From NCBI GenBank assembly GCA_029637525.1, contig CP072660.1, positions 434,001 to 498,000 on the forward strand: a stretch of DNA of 64,000 nucleotides, written 5' to 3'. The notes beneath the pieces are model-generated. The model was not told the DNA's origin and made no database searches. It saw only the letters and a list, made by a program, of their open reading frames with translations. Within the stretch, counting starts at the first letter, position 1; each line of letters opens with the position of its first letter. Below, piece by piece: positions 35,825-44,417 of the stretch. Source of the DNA: Desulfurococcaceae archaeon MEX13E-LK6-19. Lineage in GTDB: Archaea; Thermoproteota; Thermoprotei_A; Sulfolobales; Desulfurococcaceae. Position numbers and translations under genes: made by a program.

Positions 35825-36544
35825 ATGCATTATAGAATATCCCGCGGTATTTACGTGGTTGGTGGAGGAGAACTTAGTAGTCTAGCCGATAATAATGTAT
35901 ATTTAATCACTATGAATAATGAAAAACTCTTACTCTATGACTCGGGTTCGCCATGGGGGGTTATTGCTGTAATTAGGAATATAATGGAACTAGGTTTCTC
36001 GCCAAGAAAAATAGAATATGTTGTAATATCACATGCCCATATAGAGTCGGCAGGCGGTGCGAGCACATTATATTGGATTAACAATAATGTTAAGACAATT
36101 GCTCATGAACCTGATAGTACTATGATCAGACAGGGAGATCCTTTATATACTAATTCTTGCGTTTACAACGTAGATTTCCCATCTTATCCAATAACTATAT
36201 CGTTGTCTATGAGTATTAAGGAATACAATGTTGTTGAAAGACCCCTCATAAAACTTTTTCACACCCCAGGTCATACTAAAGGATTAATAACACTTGTATA
36301 CGAAGACAGTGATGAAAGAATAGCCTTTATATCGGATGCGCTAGGACCTCTATGTAGCTCATGGTTATCTGATGATAGGGATTTTATGGAAACACTCGAT
36401 TTTCTGCAAAAAATGGATTGTACAAAATATTGTTCCAGCACTAAATGTTATAGTAGAAAAGAGTTTAATGCTCTTGTTGAGACTATTATGGAGAAAGGAG
36501 TAGATGCTCTGAGGGTTAAATGTTGCAGCAAAAAATATGGGTAG
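35825..36544 (+). CDS. metallo-beta-lactamase-fold hydrolase with altered metal motif
   Basis: A 239-residue MBL-fold protein. The usual HxHxDH appears as SHAHIESAGG, keeping both leading His but replacing Asp-His by Glu-Ser. The later HTPGHTKG and SDALG ligands are present. It may bind one metal or have shifted chemistry. The Cys-rich C-terminus (CTKYCSSTKC) is unusual. Overlaps the DUF72 gene by 25 nt. Confidence 0.75.
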   Translation: MHYRISRGIYVVGGGELSSLADNNVYLITMNNEKLLLYDSGSPWGVIAVIRNIMELGFSPRKIEYVVISHAHIESAGGASTLYWINNNVKTIAHEPDSTMIRQGDPLYTNSCVYNVDFPSYPITISLSMSIKEYNVVERPLIKLFHTPGHTKGLITLVYEDSDERIAFISDALGPLCSSWLSDDRDFMETLDFLQKMDCTKYCSSTKCYSRKEFNALVETIMEKGVDALRVKCCSKKYG

Positions 36545-37296
36545 GATGTTGTGGTTTTCCTGTCTCTCGTAAAAAATATTATCAACACTTCAAGATTGTA
36601 GAGTTACAAAACACATTCTATAACCTACCATCTAGCGAGTGGGCGAGAAAATTCAAAGAAGAACTACCAGAGGAATTCATTGTCTCTATTAAGGCTTGGC
36701 AAGTTATTACACACCCTTCTTCAAGTCCTACATGGAAGAAAATGAAAGACAAACCTAGTGGTGAAATAAAAAATTATGGATGGCTAAAACCTACTAAAGA
36801 AAACATAGATGCTTGGAATAAAATTGTTGATCTCGCAAAAATTATTGGTGCCAAATTTATTGTTCTGCAAACACCAGGATCTATGCCGTATAATGAGGAA
36901 TCTGTTCGTTGGGTATACCAGTTCTTTAAAGAGATAATTTCTCTAACTCCACGTGAAATAGTAATTGGTTGGGAGCCAAGAGGACAATGGCTTACCGCTA
37001 ATGCCATACATGATTTAGAGAAAATATTGAATGAATATAATGTTGTACATATAGTTGACCTCTTTAAGCACGAGCCTGTTACAAGAAACCTATTGTATAC
37101 AAGGCTTCATGGCATAGGTAAAGGTGAAGTAAATTATAGATACAAGTATACGGACGATGATCTAAATAGATTGGCAAACATAATTATGAAATTAGGATTA
37201 AGTCGCAACTATGTATTGTTCAATAATGTGTATATGTTTAACGATGCTTTGCGCTTCAAGGAAATGCTTTCACAACATGGTTTTACTGTATTCTAA
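36520..37296 (+). CDS. DUF72 family protein
   Basis: A 258-residue TIM-barrel-like DUF72 protein. It opens with VGCCGFPVSRKKYY and has the family signature VELQNTFYNLPSSEWARKF. WEPRGQW and YTRLHG are also family-typical. Function is unknown in the whole family. Its start overlaps the MBL gene, so the two are coupled. Confidence 0.85.
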   Translation: MLQQKIWVGCCGFPVSRKKYYQHFKIVELQNTFYNLPSSEWARKFKEELPEEFIVSIKAWQVITHPSSSPTWKKMKDKPSGEIKNYGWLKPTKENIDAWNKIVDLAKIIGAKFIVLQTPGSMPYNEESVRWVYQFFKEIISLTPREIVIGWEPRGQWLTANAIHDLEKILNEYNVVHIVDLFKHEPVTRNLLYTRLHGIGKGEVNYRYKYTDDDLNRLANIIMKLGLSRNYVLFNNVYMFNDALRFKEMLSQHGFTVF

Positions 37297-37317
37297 ATAT
37301 TTCTATTATTTTAATTA

Positions 37318-37410
37318 GGCCTTCATCCCTCGATACAGGCTACCCCATCGGGGGTTAGGTGTTATTGTCCCCCGCCGCGGATACTGTATCTCATCGGTGC
37401 GGCCACATCT
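37318..37410 (+). ncRNA. candidate H/ACA guide RNA
   Basis: GGCC (37318-37321) pairs with GGCC (37401-37404), directly followed by ACA (37405-37407) near the 3' end. An upper stem GATACAG/CTGTATC (37332-37338, 37384-37390) is perfect. Between the stems lie 10-nt single strands on both sides, like a pseudouridylation pocket. A GGGGG/CCCCC hairpin (37350-37354, 37369-37373) tops it. It is much more GC-rich than its surroundings and contains no ORF. The pocket target was not searched. Confidence 0.55.
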
Positions 37411-37500
37411 ATATTTCAATGTACACAAGAGTTTATACGCTCTCCTCAATAATAACCTATAGAGCTAGGAAATAGTATTCGTTGTGAGGGGTTAAGTAAA

Positions 37501-37758
37501 GTGACAATCTATTGGGAGAGATGTAGCATTTGTAGTAGATACCATGCTGTTAAACAATGTGTGCTCTATAGTGATATTCTTGTATGTCCGCATTGTTGTG
37601 TTATTTGTCCTAAAAGAAGTACGTGTCCAAAACCAGTTTGGGAAATAGAGCTACGTGAAAAGAAGCTTGTGGAAGCAAAGAAGCCTGTAGTCCAGCAAAA
37701 GAAACGTGCAGAAAAGGTATTATTAGATTTGTTGAGTAAGCTTGAAGCTAAAGAATAA
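37501..37758 (+). CDS. Cys-rich zinc-binding small protein (85 aa)
   Basis: GTG start at 37501 after GAGGGG. The N-terminal 42 residues hold nine Cys plus a His in pairs (CSIC, CPHCCVICPKRSTC), enough for two zinc sites. The rest is a charged helix rich in Lys and Glu, possibly coiled coil. Function unknown. It follows the candidate H/ACA RNA by about 90 nt. Confidence 0.65.
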   Translation: MTIYWERCSICSRYHAVKQCVLYSDILVCPHCCVICPKRSTCPKPVWEIELREKKLVEAKKPVVQQKKRAEKVLLDLLSKLEAKE

Positions 37759-37797
37759 GTAAAGGCAAAATACAAAATTAACATTAATTTATGTTAA

Positions 37798-38550
37798 TTA
37801 TGTTCTTGGTGCTATCCAGTAAGTTAGTACTCCACCGCCCGGTAGTTCAAACTCTACTTTGAGAGGTTTGTCTGAATCGAATTCCAATAAGACGTTTTTA
37901 GATGCAGAAGCTGCTTTGAGTGTTGCTTCTAGTAATCCAACACTATATCTTGCCGTTGCTCTATCAACTGATGCAGTTATCGATATTAATGGGTTGTCTT
38001 GCTCAAATACGCCATGGTATTCTTTTTGTTGAGCTGCACTTTTCACTTCTAATTTACCTGAAGAATATATGAAGATTGCTTCTTCACCTACCACTTTAAG
38101 ATCTCGTATAATGTTCTTATAATCATCAGATAACATGCGAATACTCACACTTAGAGAAATATTTATTTCAGGAACTTTCTCTTCAACACGTTCTCTTAGA
38201 GACAAGTAGAATGTTCTTTCAACACCAGTTTTCTTATCCTTAAACATAAACTTAAGTACTTTATTCTCCCTATCAAGCTCTAAAATAACAACATCGTTTC
38301 TCGAACCTCTACGGGCAATCCTGTTAAACTCATCGGCGTTTATTACAAAGAATTCTTCTTGGTCGCAGACATATTCTTCAAATGCTATTGAAGGCATTTT
38401 TAGTATAGTCATGGTAGTCTTATCAGGACTAAGAACTCTAGCCTCTAATACATCGGGCTCGGCATAAAACGGTATTTCATCAACAATTTTTGCCAGCGTT
38501 TGCGCTATGTATTTGAATTTTGACGCAGACGGGTAGACGGCTCTAAACAA
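37798..38550 (-). CDS. pcn: DNA polymerase sliding clamp PCNA
   Basis: A 250-residue clamp subunit with two repeated domains. It starts MFRAVYPSASKFKYIAQTL and ends ELPGGGVLTYWIAPRT. The interdomain loop region lies near 118-130. Crenarchaea usually carry several PCNA paralogues that form heterotrimers; which one this is cannot be told. It uses a TTG start and is divergent from the 38671 gene. Confidence 0.93.
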   Translation of the reverse strand: MFRAVYPSASKFKYIAQTLAKIVDEIPFYAEPDVLEARVLSPDKTTMTILKMPSIAFEEYVCDQEEFFVINADEFNRIARRGSRNDVVILELDRENKVLKFMFKDKKTGVERTFYLSLRERVEEKVPEINISLSVSIRMLSDDYKNIIRDLKVVGEEAIFIYSSGKLEVKSAAQQKEYHGVFEQDNPLISITASVDRATARYSVGLLEATLKAASASKNVLLEFDSDKPLKVEFELPGGGVLTYWIAPRT

Positions 38551-38670
38551 TAATCTTCACCCATACTCCTAATTCTAGTCTAGAGGAAATATTATTTGGT
38601 AGTAATTATTTAATTTAACCATAGTTGTGTATAGGAATAAAGGTATTAACAATTGTGTAGAGGGTTGCCA

Positions 38671-39057
38671 ATGGGGAAGAGTGTAGTTGTGAAAATTGAT
38701 ATAGGAAAATACAAGTATGTTGATGTACCGTTAGATGATGCTATAAGACTATTAGAGAAAATAATTAGTGTACGAGGTGAAACACGGGACTTAATGGAGT
38801 CTCTTAGATACCTAAAGAACTTTGATGAATTCTATAGTTATATGAAGAAGAAATTTAAAGATTTTATAACGCCTCCTAAAGAACCTAAGGATCTAGTTAT
38901 GGGGAAAGTTGTTGTTGATAAAGTAAAATTGTATGTGGAAGATAATGATAAGCGGGTAATAATAGTATTTGACCGGAGAGTTGATGTATCATTTATAAAA
39001 GAGATGCTTGAATCTATTGGTTACGAGGACGTTGAAATTCAAAAAGAACTATTTTAG
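38671..39057 (+). CDS. unknown protein next to pcn and rpo13
   Basis: I place the start at ATG 38671, 6 nt after GAGGG; an upstream TTG at 38653 is open. 128 residues, basic, alpha/beta. It has a helical middle (LRYLKNFDEFYSYMKKKF) and a C-terminal strand-helix (KRVIIVFDRRVDVSFIKEML). No domain recognised. Its 3' end overlaps convergent rpo13 by 4 nt. Confidence 0.6.
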   Translation: MGKSVVVKIDIGKYKYVDVPLDDAIRLLEKIISVRGETRDLMESLRYLKNFDEFYSYMKKKFKDFITPPKEPKDLVMGKVVVDKVKLYVEDNDKRVIIVFDRRVDVSFIKEMLESIGYEDVEIQKELF

Positions 39058-39413
39058 GATTCTCCGGATTTGCTTTTTCTTTTAGAGCTTTTACTTGTTT
39101 TCTGTTTTTTAGAAGAAGTCTTCTTCCGCTCTTTCTTAGCTTTTTCAGCCTTTTTTGTTTTCTTGGCCTTCTTTGCAGCTGTCTTCTTTTCTTCTTTTAA
39201 TAATTCTGTTAATGGTAGTTTTCCGTTGATAAATTGGATCCATAGCTCGGTCTTTTTAATAAATTCTGAAAGGTCGAGAATTGAAAAATCCTTGGCTTCC
39301 TCAAGCTCCTCATATTCTTCATAGCCGGTCTCTGAAATCTCTTCGGCAGTTTCTTCGGTGGTTGAAGGAACTTCCTCGTAGGTTTCCTCAGTATTCTCCT
39401 CGATCAAGCGCAT
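39054..39413 (-). CDS. rpo13: RNA polymerase subunit Rpo13
   Basis: A 119-residue protein with an acidic N-terminal arm (about 1-45). A central helix pair reads LDLSEFIKKTELWIQFINGK. It ends in a Lys/Ala/Ser-rich basic tail of about 45 residues. The centre matches Sulfolobus Rpo13 (known pattern TEIWDNLLNGK), and both proteins share the acidic-core-basic layout. Rpo13 sits in the polymerase cleft near downstream DNA. ATG 39413 has AGGTGATC upstream; an earlier ATG (39434) is open. Confidence 0.8.
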   Translation of the reverse strand: MRLIEENTEETYEEVPSTTEETAEEISETGYEEYEELEEAKDFSILDLSEFIKKTELWIQFINGKLPLTELLKEEKKTAAKKAKKTKKAEKAKKERKKTSSKKQKTSKSSKRKSKSGES

Positions 39414-39489
39414 GATCACCTTGATAGAAAGCATATGTCTGCTGGAAAGATATGTTTTGATGCCCTTTTTAATTTTTCATTAAAGACCT

Positions 39490-41400
39490 CTATGAAGGAA
39501 ACTTTTGTAAAATACTTAGGCTATGACTTGTATCTATGATGTATAATGTGTTGTCAATAATGGTTACGGCATTTAGTTTTCCTAGTGAGGATATAGCTAA
39601 TTTGACGGCATATACCTTTGAATAGTCAGTGTATCCTGATAATGTTTTTGAAATGTAATCTAAATTCCTGATTTCGGTTAGTCCAAAGACTATTTTTATT
39701 GAAGAATTCACTATTACTGCTTCACTTGTATCAAGAGGTTGCTGAGTTATTGCAAGTATTCCTAGGCCGTATTTTCTGCTTTCCATAAAGAGTCTGTTAA
39801 CGAGTGCACGACTACGATTTCGCTTGAAGAGGAGGTGGGCTTCATCAATAACCAGTAGTATTTTGTTAGATATTGTTGTTGTGTACATTGCTCTAATTAA
39901 TCTATGTAAGAATGTATCAACATACATTGCACGTACTTGGTCGCTAGGTAATGATGCTAAAAGTATTATTGTGGGTTTTGTGAGAATTTCATGAAATGAT
40001 ATTTTTGTTTCAGCAAAAACATCTTGCGTAAGCATCTTTATATATGGCCTAATCCTTTTATATTGATCCTCATATATGCCTTCGCTTATGAAATTATCTA
40101 TAACATCTAATACATCACCAAAATTTGGCGGCTGCTTTGACCAAGTTGAAGGATCGTCGGTAAGTATCCCCTTGAGTTCGTATGTTTTGATGAAAATTTC
40201 TTCGAGTGCATTGCGTTGTATGTATCCTAAGTTAAATATAGATTTTATTGTATCAGCTAGTTCTATAGCTCTTTGTTTAGGAGAAGTATTCGGGTCGAGT
40301 TCAAAGGGGTTAATGGATGCCTTATAAGAATCTAGTATATTGAGATCTTTCCCTAGAACATCCATGAGGTCAAGGTATTCATTGTGATGATCTAATACTA
40401 AGAAAGAATAGCCATAGTTTTTGTATGCTTGGAAAATAATTGACTTAGCTAGAATAGATTTACCCATACCGCTAGCGCCGAAAATTGATATATGCATATT
40501 AGGAATAGATTCGAGGTCTATACTCAGTTCTCCCCTCGTTTCTTGCCAAAACCATGTCTTTCTTCTTGTGTGTTTCACTTTTTCTATTATGGGATCTTGA
40601 TTGATCTTGGTATAGATGCGTCTAGGCTTATCATATACTAGTATAGCTTGTTTATTGCCTAGAATAATCTTCTTTTTATACAAATTACTAAAGGCAAGTC
40701 CGTGGCCGGTACCTAGACTTGCTAGTAATAGTGGTATAGCTGGTACTCCATACCATGAAGTAGCTAGCACTATAGATGACTGTAATGTTGTGTTAATCCT
40801 TTTAGACAGCATGGTAAGTATAGATGTTATTGGAAGAATTAATAGTATTCCAGTAACATAAATACTTTCACTGCTTGGAACACTTATATTGAGAAAAGTG
40901 AGTATAAACAATATTATCCCAGATATACACAGATGAAGTGCAAGCTGTGATATTGAATCCAAATTAAGGTCTAGGAATTTTTGACGATCTTTTAATAAAG
41001 AAATCAATGTATCTTCTTTTACACGATATTTCTTCATCTTATACATAATGGAAATTGCTGGTGCCATTAGTACGAGTATAATTATGTAGAAAATCTCAAT
41101 AAAGGGTACTGGCTTGAGTTGATGAGAGAGCGTTCCTGTGAATACTATTAACTGTAATAGAAAGTATATTGTCCCTAGCAGAAAAGATCTGCTAATGAGC
41201 ATTAGTATCAATGCTATAATAAACGGAATTATAAAAAATACCGTGAAGATCCTCATGAGTACGCTGATGTAATCTAGTGTGAATATTGTAGACGATTGAA
41301 TTATGGAAGGACTATAAACATTTATCAGAACAACAATAAGTGTAAGAACTAATAAGGCTAGCCAGGAGATCTCGGATGGTTTTTGTTGATTGTTATTCAT
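39490..41400 (-). CDS. membrane-anchored HerA/VirB4-type ATPase
   Basis: The 636-residue protein has seven or eight N-terminal hydrophobic helices (to about residue 245). A FtsK-HerA ATPase domain follows. Walker A is FGASGMGKS, followed by VLDHHNEYLDL. Walker B is LLVIDEAHLL, then ITQQPLDTSEAV. Such proteins pump or move DNA. The membrane anchor suggests transport across the envelope rather than end resection with NurA. It is distinct from the ATPase at 51035. Confidence 0.75.
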   Translation of the reverse strand: MNNNQQKPSEISWLALLVLTLIVVLINVYSPSIIQSSTIFTLDYISVLMRIFTVFFIIPFIIALILMLISRSFLLGTIYFLLQLIVFTGTLSHQLKPVPFIEIFYIIILVLMAPAISIMYKMKKYRVKEDTLISLLKDRQKFLDLNLDSISQLALHLCISGIILFILTFLNISVPSSESIYVTGILLILPITSILTMLSKRINTTLQSSIVLATSWYGVPAIPLLLASLGTGHGLAFSNLYKKKIILGNKQAILVYDKPRRIYTKINQDPIIEKVKHTRRKTWFWQETRGELSIDLESIPNMHISIFGASGMGKSILAKSIIFQAYKNYGYSFLVLDHHNEYLDLMDVLGKDLNILDSYKASINPFELDPNTSPKQRAIELADTIKSIFNLGYIQRNALEEIFIKTYELKGILTDDPSTWSKQPPNFGDVLDVIDNFISEGIYEDQYKRIRPYIKMLTQDVFAETKISFHEILTKPTIILLASLPSDQVRAMYVDTFLHRLIRAMYTTTISNKILLVIDEAHLLFKRNRSRALVNRLFMESRKYGLGILAITQQPLDTSEAVIVNSSIKIVFGLTEIRNLDYISKTLSGYTDYSKVYAVKLAISSLGKLNAVTIIDNTLYIIDTSHSLSILQKFPS

Positions 41401-41502
41401 TTTCGGGTATTCCCCAAGTATTAAAACTTACTTCTTGTTCTCTTTATTTGTTAATTTAGAATATATTAGACTCTTTTCATTAACCAGAGGATTGGTTATA
41501 CT

Positions 41503-44406
41503 ATGGGTCACTGGAAAAACGATATAGTACCTTGCATAGATTTAAGGAATGTATTTAAAGATGATGGTGTGATTACTTGTCTGAATAAACTTGGCTATAA
41601 ACAAATAAGTATACTTCAGTACAATGTATTTAAGTATGTAAGTGAAGGATTTTCCGTTATAGTAGTAGCTCCAACAGGTGCTGGAAAAACAGAGGCAGCT
41701 CTCTTTCCAATACTTTACAAAGTATACAAGAGAAGACAACGCCCTATTTCTGTGATTTACGTAACTCCGTTAAGAGCGTTAAATAGAGATATTGCTGAGA
41801 GAATAGAAAAAATAGCGTCTTGTTTTGGCCTCAGTGTGAATATTCGTCATGGAGATACGCCTCGTTCTTTAAGAAGAAAAATAAAGGAAAATCCTCCTCA
41901 CATACTGGTTACAACCCCTGAGACACTTCAGTATATTATAGTTGATAAGACTTTGAGGGAGAAGCTTGCTAATCTTAAATATGTTGTTATAGATGAGCTT
42001 AGGGAAATGATTACAAGTAAACGAGGAATAGAATTATTTTCAGCGCTTGACTTAATTGAGAAAACCATAGGGAAGAGAATAATTAAGATAGGGCTTACGG
42101 CAACTCTCTCTAGAAAAGATGAAGCAGTTAGTTTCTTCGACGGGCCAAGTCTAACTAAAATAGTAGAATCAAGTACTGTTCGAGGAATGAATATAGAGAT
42201 AAGGACGCCGAAATCGGAACAGCATTATACTGAAATGGTTAGAGAGATTGATATAGAACCTGATTTCTTTGAACGTGTTAAGTATATTGTTGAAAAGATC
42301 AGGGAGAATGGGCATACGCTAGTGTTTGCCAATACTAGAGATCTCGTAGAGCGGATTGCTTGGGCTCTTTCAGTATTGTTTGGAGATAAAGTAAAGATAG
42401 GTGTTCATCACGGTAGTTTATCGCGTTCTCATAGGCTCAGTGTTGAGAAAGCCTTCAAGAGAGGCGAGATTAATGCCCTGGTGGCTACGTCAAGTCTTGA
42501 GCTAGGTCTTGATATAGGAGTAGTAAAATACGTGATCCAGTACATGTCTCCGCGTCAAGTATCTAGACTGGTACAGCGTATAGGACGTAGTCTCCATAGA
42601 TATTCTCTCAAACCACGGGGCTCCATAATTACCATAGATAACTTCTACGATATGATAGAATCTATAGTGATAGCTAGACGTTCTATTGAAAACCTCATTG
42701 AAAACGAAGAAATACCACAAAGACCTCTCGATGTACTTGCGCATCAGATATGTGCAAAGATATTTATAGAGCCAGGCATTTCGCTTGAAAAGCTTTATCA
42801 TGAGTTTTATAGTAATAGAGTATTTCGTGGAATAGATTATGATGATTTCGAAAAAGTCATTGAGTATCTCGTCTACACAAGAATACTGAAAATACAAAAC
42901 AACAAAGTATATCCAAGTTATAGAGCCAAGATCTACTACTATAAAACAACAATGATTCCTGATGTGAGAAATATTGATGTTATTGATGTTAGTAGTGGAA
43001 AGAAGATAGGAGTTCTCAATGAAGAATTCGTTACACTAAACTGTGAATATAATACAATAATAGTTTTAGGCGGAGGTATATGGAAGGTAATAGATTATAA
43101 CAATACTGAAGGAAAACTCTATGTAGAGCCACTTGAGAGCACACGAGAAGAGATTATTATCCCTAAATGGGAAGGTGAAAGCATACCTGTAGATTACATG
43201 GTTACGCGTGAAGCAGGTGCGCTTCTAAGACTACTTAGCATGAATGTAAATGCTAATAACAGCGCAGACTTCTTTAGAATACCAATATTTAGACATAAGA
43301 TTAATGAATACAAAAAATCCATTGTAATAGATAAGACGATCAAAGAGAAAATAGTTAATGTAATAAAAAATGCTATGGAGGAATTAGGTATAATTCCATC
43401 GGATAGAAATATAGTTGTTGAAGTCTGTAGTAATGAGAAAATAATCGCATTCTACACTTTTCTTGGCAGTAAAGCCAATAATTTACTAAAGGAAATACTG
43501 ACTGCTCTCTTCAGGCGATACTACTTAACCGACATAACAGCTTACTCTTCACCCTATTATGTGATATTCCAGACTGTACACAGACCGTCAAGAAATGATG
43601 TTATAAATATTGTTAACCAATTGATTGACGTGTTTGATAAGTATGGGGAAGATGCTTTAACAGAAATTGTTATGAATAGTAATGCGTATCTGTGGAGAAT
43701 CTTTTTTGTTGCACAACGTTTTGGCGCGATTGATCCTAGTAAAGTTAAGGTAACGAAGACGTTATTGAAAGGCTATAAGGATAGTATAATAGGTGTCGAG
43801 GCTTTAAAGGAAACCATGCTTAGGGATTATGATATTAGTGTAGTTAGAAAGATTGTTGACGGTATCAAGAGGGGTACAGTAAAAATACATGTTGTTGAAA
43901 CTAAAAAGCCCAGTATTCTTCTTAAGGAAGCCCTATCTAGAATACCAGGAGTTTATAGAATATACAAAACAATAGATCTTGATGCATATAAGCTTAGGCT
44001 TCTAAATAAAGAAGTTACGGTAATATGTCTACTATGTGGAAATGCTTTTAGACTTAAGCTAAATAGTATTGTAGGAGAAGACAATATTGCTTGTCCTAAA
44101 TGCTCTTCAAGAGCTTTAGCAGTTGTCAAGGGTGATGGTAAAGAAGAAATTGATGTAGTGAGGAAGGTTTTGTCTAAAAAGAGGCTTAAAGGTGAGGAGA
44201 AAAACCTCTATAAAGAATTGCAGAAAAAAGCTATGCTTGTAATGAATTATGGTGCTGACGCTATTATTGCTCTTGCTGGATATGGTGTAGGTGTAGTAGA
44301 GGCCTCAAGAATACTATATAAACATAAAGCATTCAATGAGGATCTTTTTAAGTTGATCTATGAAGCAGAGAAGAAGTTCTTGAGGATAAAGAAATATTTA
44401 GACTAA
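41503..44406 (+). CDS. Lhr-type SF2 helicase with altered motif II
   Basis: A 967-residue helicase. Walker A is APTGAGKTEAA, motif Ia is TPLRALNRD, and motif III is LTATLS. Motif V is SSLELGLDIG and motif VI is QRIGRSLHR, as in Lhr proteins. Motif II reads IDELREM, with Arg where Lhr family members normally have His. The roughly 450-residue C-terminal region includes a zinc site (CLLCG...CPKCS) and helix-hairpin-like end. It likely acts on RNA or DNA repair intermediates. Confidence 0.85.
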   Translation: MGHWKNDIVPCIDLRNVFKDDGVITCLNKLGYKQISILQYNVFKYVSEGFSVIVVAPTGAGKTEAALFPILYKVYKRRQRPISVIYVTPLRALNRDIAERIEKIASCFGLSVNIRHGDTPRSLRRKIKENPPHILVTTPETLQYIIVDKTLREKLANLKYVVIDELREMITSKRGIELFSALDLIEKTIGKRIIKIGLTATLSRKDEAVSFFDGPSLTKIVESSTVRGMNIEIRTPKSEQHYTEMVREIDIEPDFFERVKYIVEKIRENGHTLVFANTRDLVERIAWALSVLFGDKVKIGVHHGSLSRSHRLSVEKAFKRGEINALVATSSLELGLDIGVVKYVIQYMSPRQVSRLVQRIGRSLHRYSLKPRGSIITIDNFYDMIESIVIARRSIENLIENEEIPQRPLDVLAHQICAKIFIEPGISLEKLYHEFYSNRVFRGIDYDDFEKVIEYLVYTRILKIQNNKVYPSYRAKIYYYKTTMIPDVRNIDVIDVSSGKKIGVLNEEFVTLNCEYNTIIVLGGGIWKVIDYNNTEGKLYVEPLESTREEIIIPKWEGESIPVDYMVTREAGALLRLLSMNVNANNSADFFRIPIFRHKINEYKKSIVIDKTIKEKIVNVIKNAMEELGIIPSDRNIVVEVCSNEKIIAFYTFLGSKANNLLKEILTALFRRYYLTDITAYSSPYYVIFQTVHRPSRNDVINIVNQLIDVFDKYGEDALTEIVMNSNAYLWRIFFVAQRFGAIDPSKVKVTKTLLKGYKDSIIGVEALKETMLRDYDISVVRKIVDGIKRGTVKIHVVETKKPSILLKEALSRIPGVYRIYKTIDLDAYKLRLLNKEVTVICLLCGNAFRLKLNSIVGEDNIACPKCSSRALAVVKGDGKEEIDVVRKVLSKKRLKGEEKNLYKELQKKAMLVMNYGADAIIALAGYGVGVVEASRILYKHKAFNEDLFKLIYEAEKKFLRIKKYLD

Positions 44407-44417
44407 TAGCTATCATT

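Noticed and set aside
39054-39413. Histone-H1-like or generic Lys-rich protein instead of Rpo13
   Set aside because: The Lys-rich tail alone would allow this, but the conserved central TELWIQFINGK and acidic arm fit Rpo13 better.
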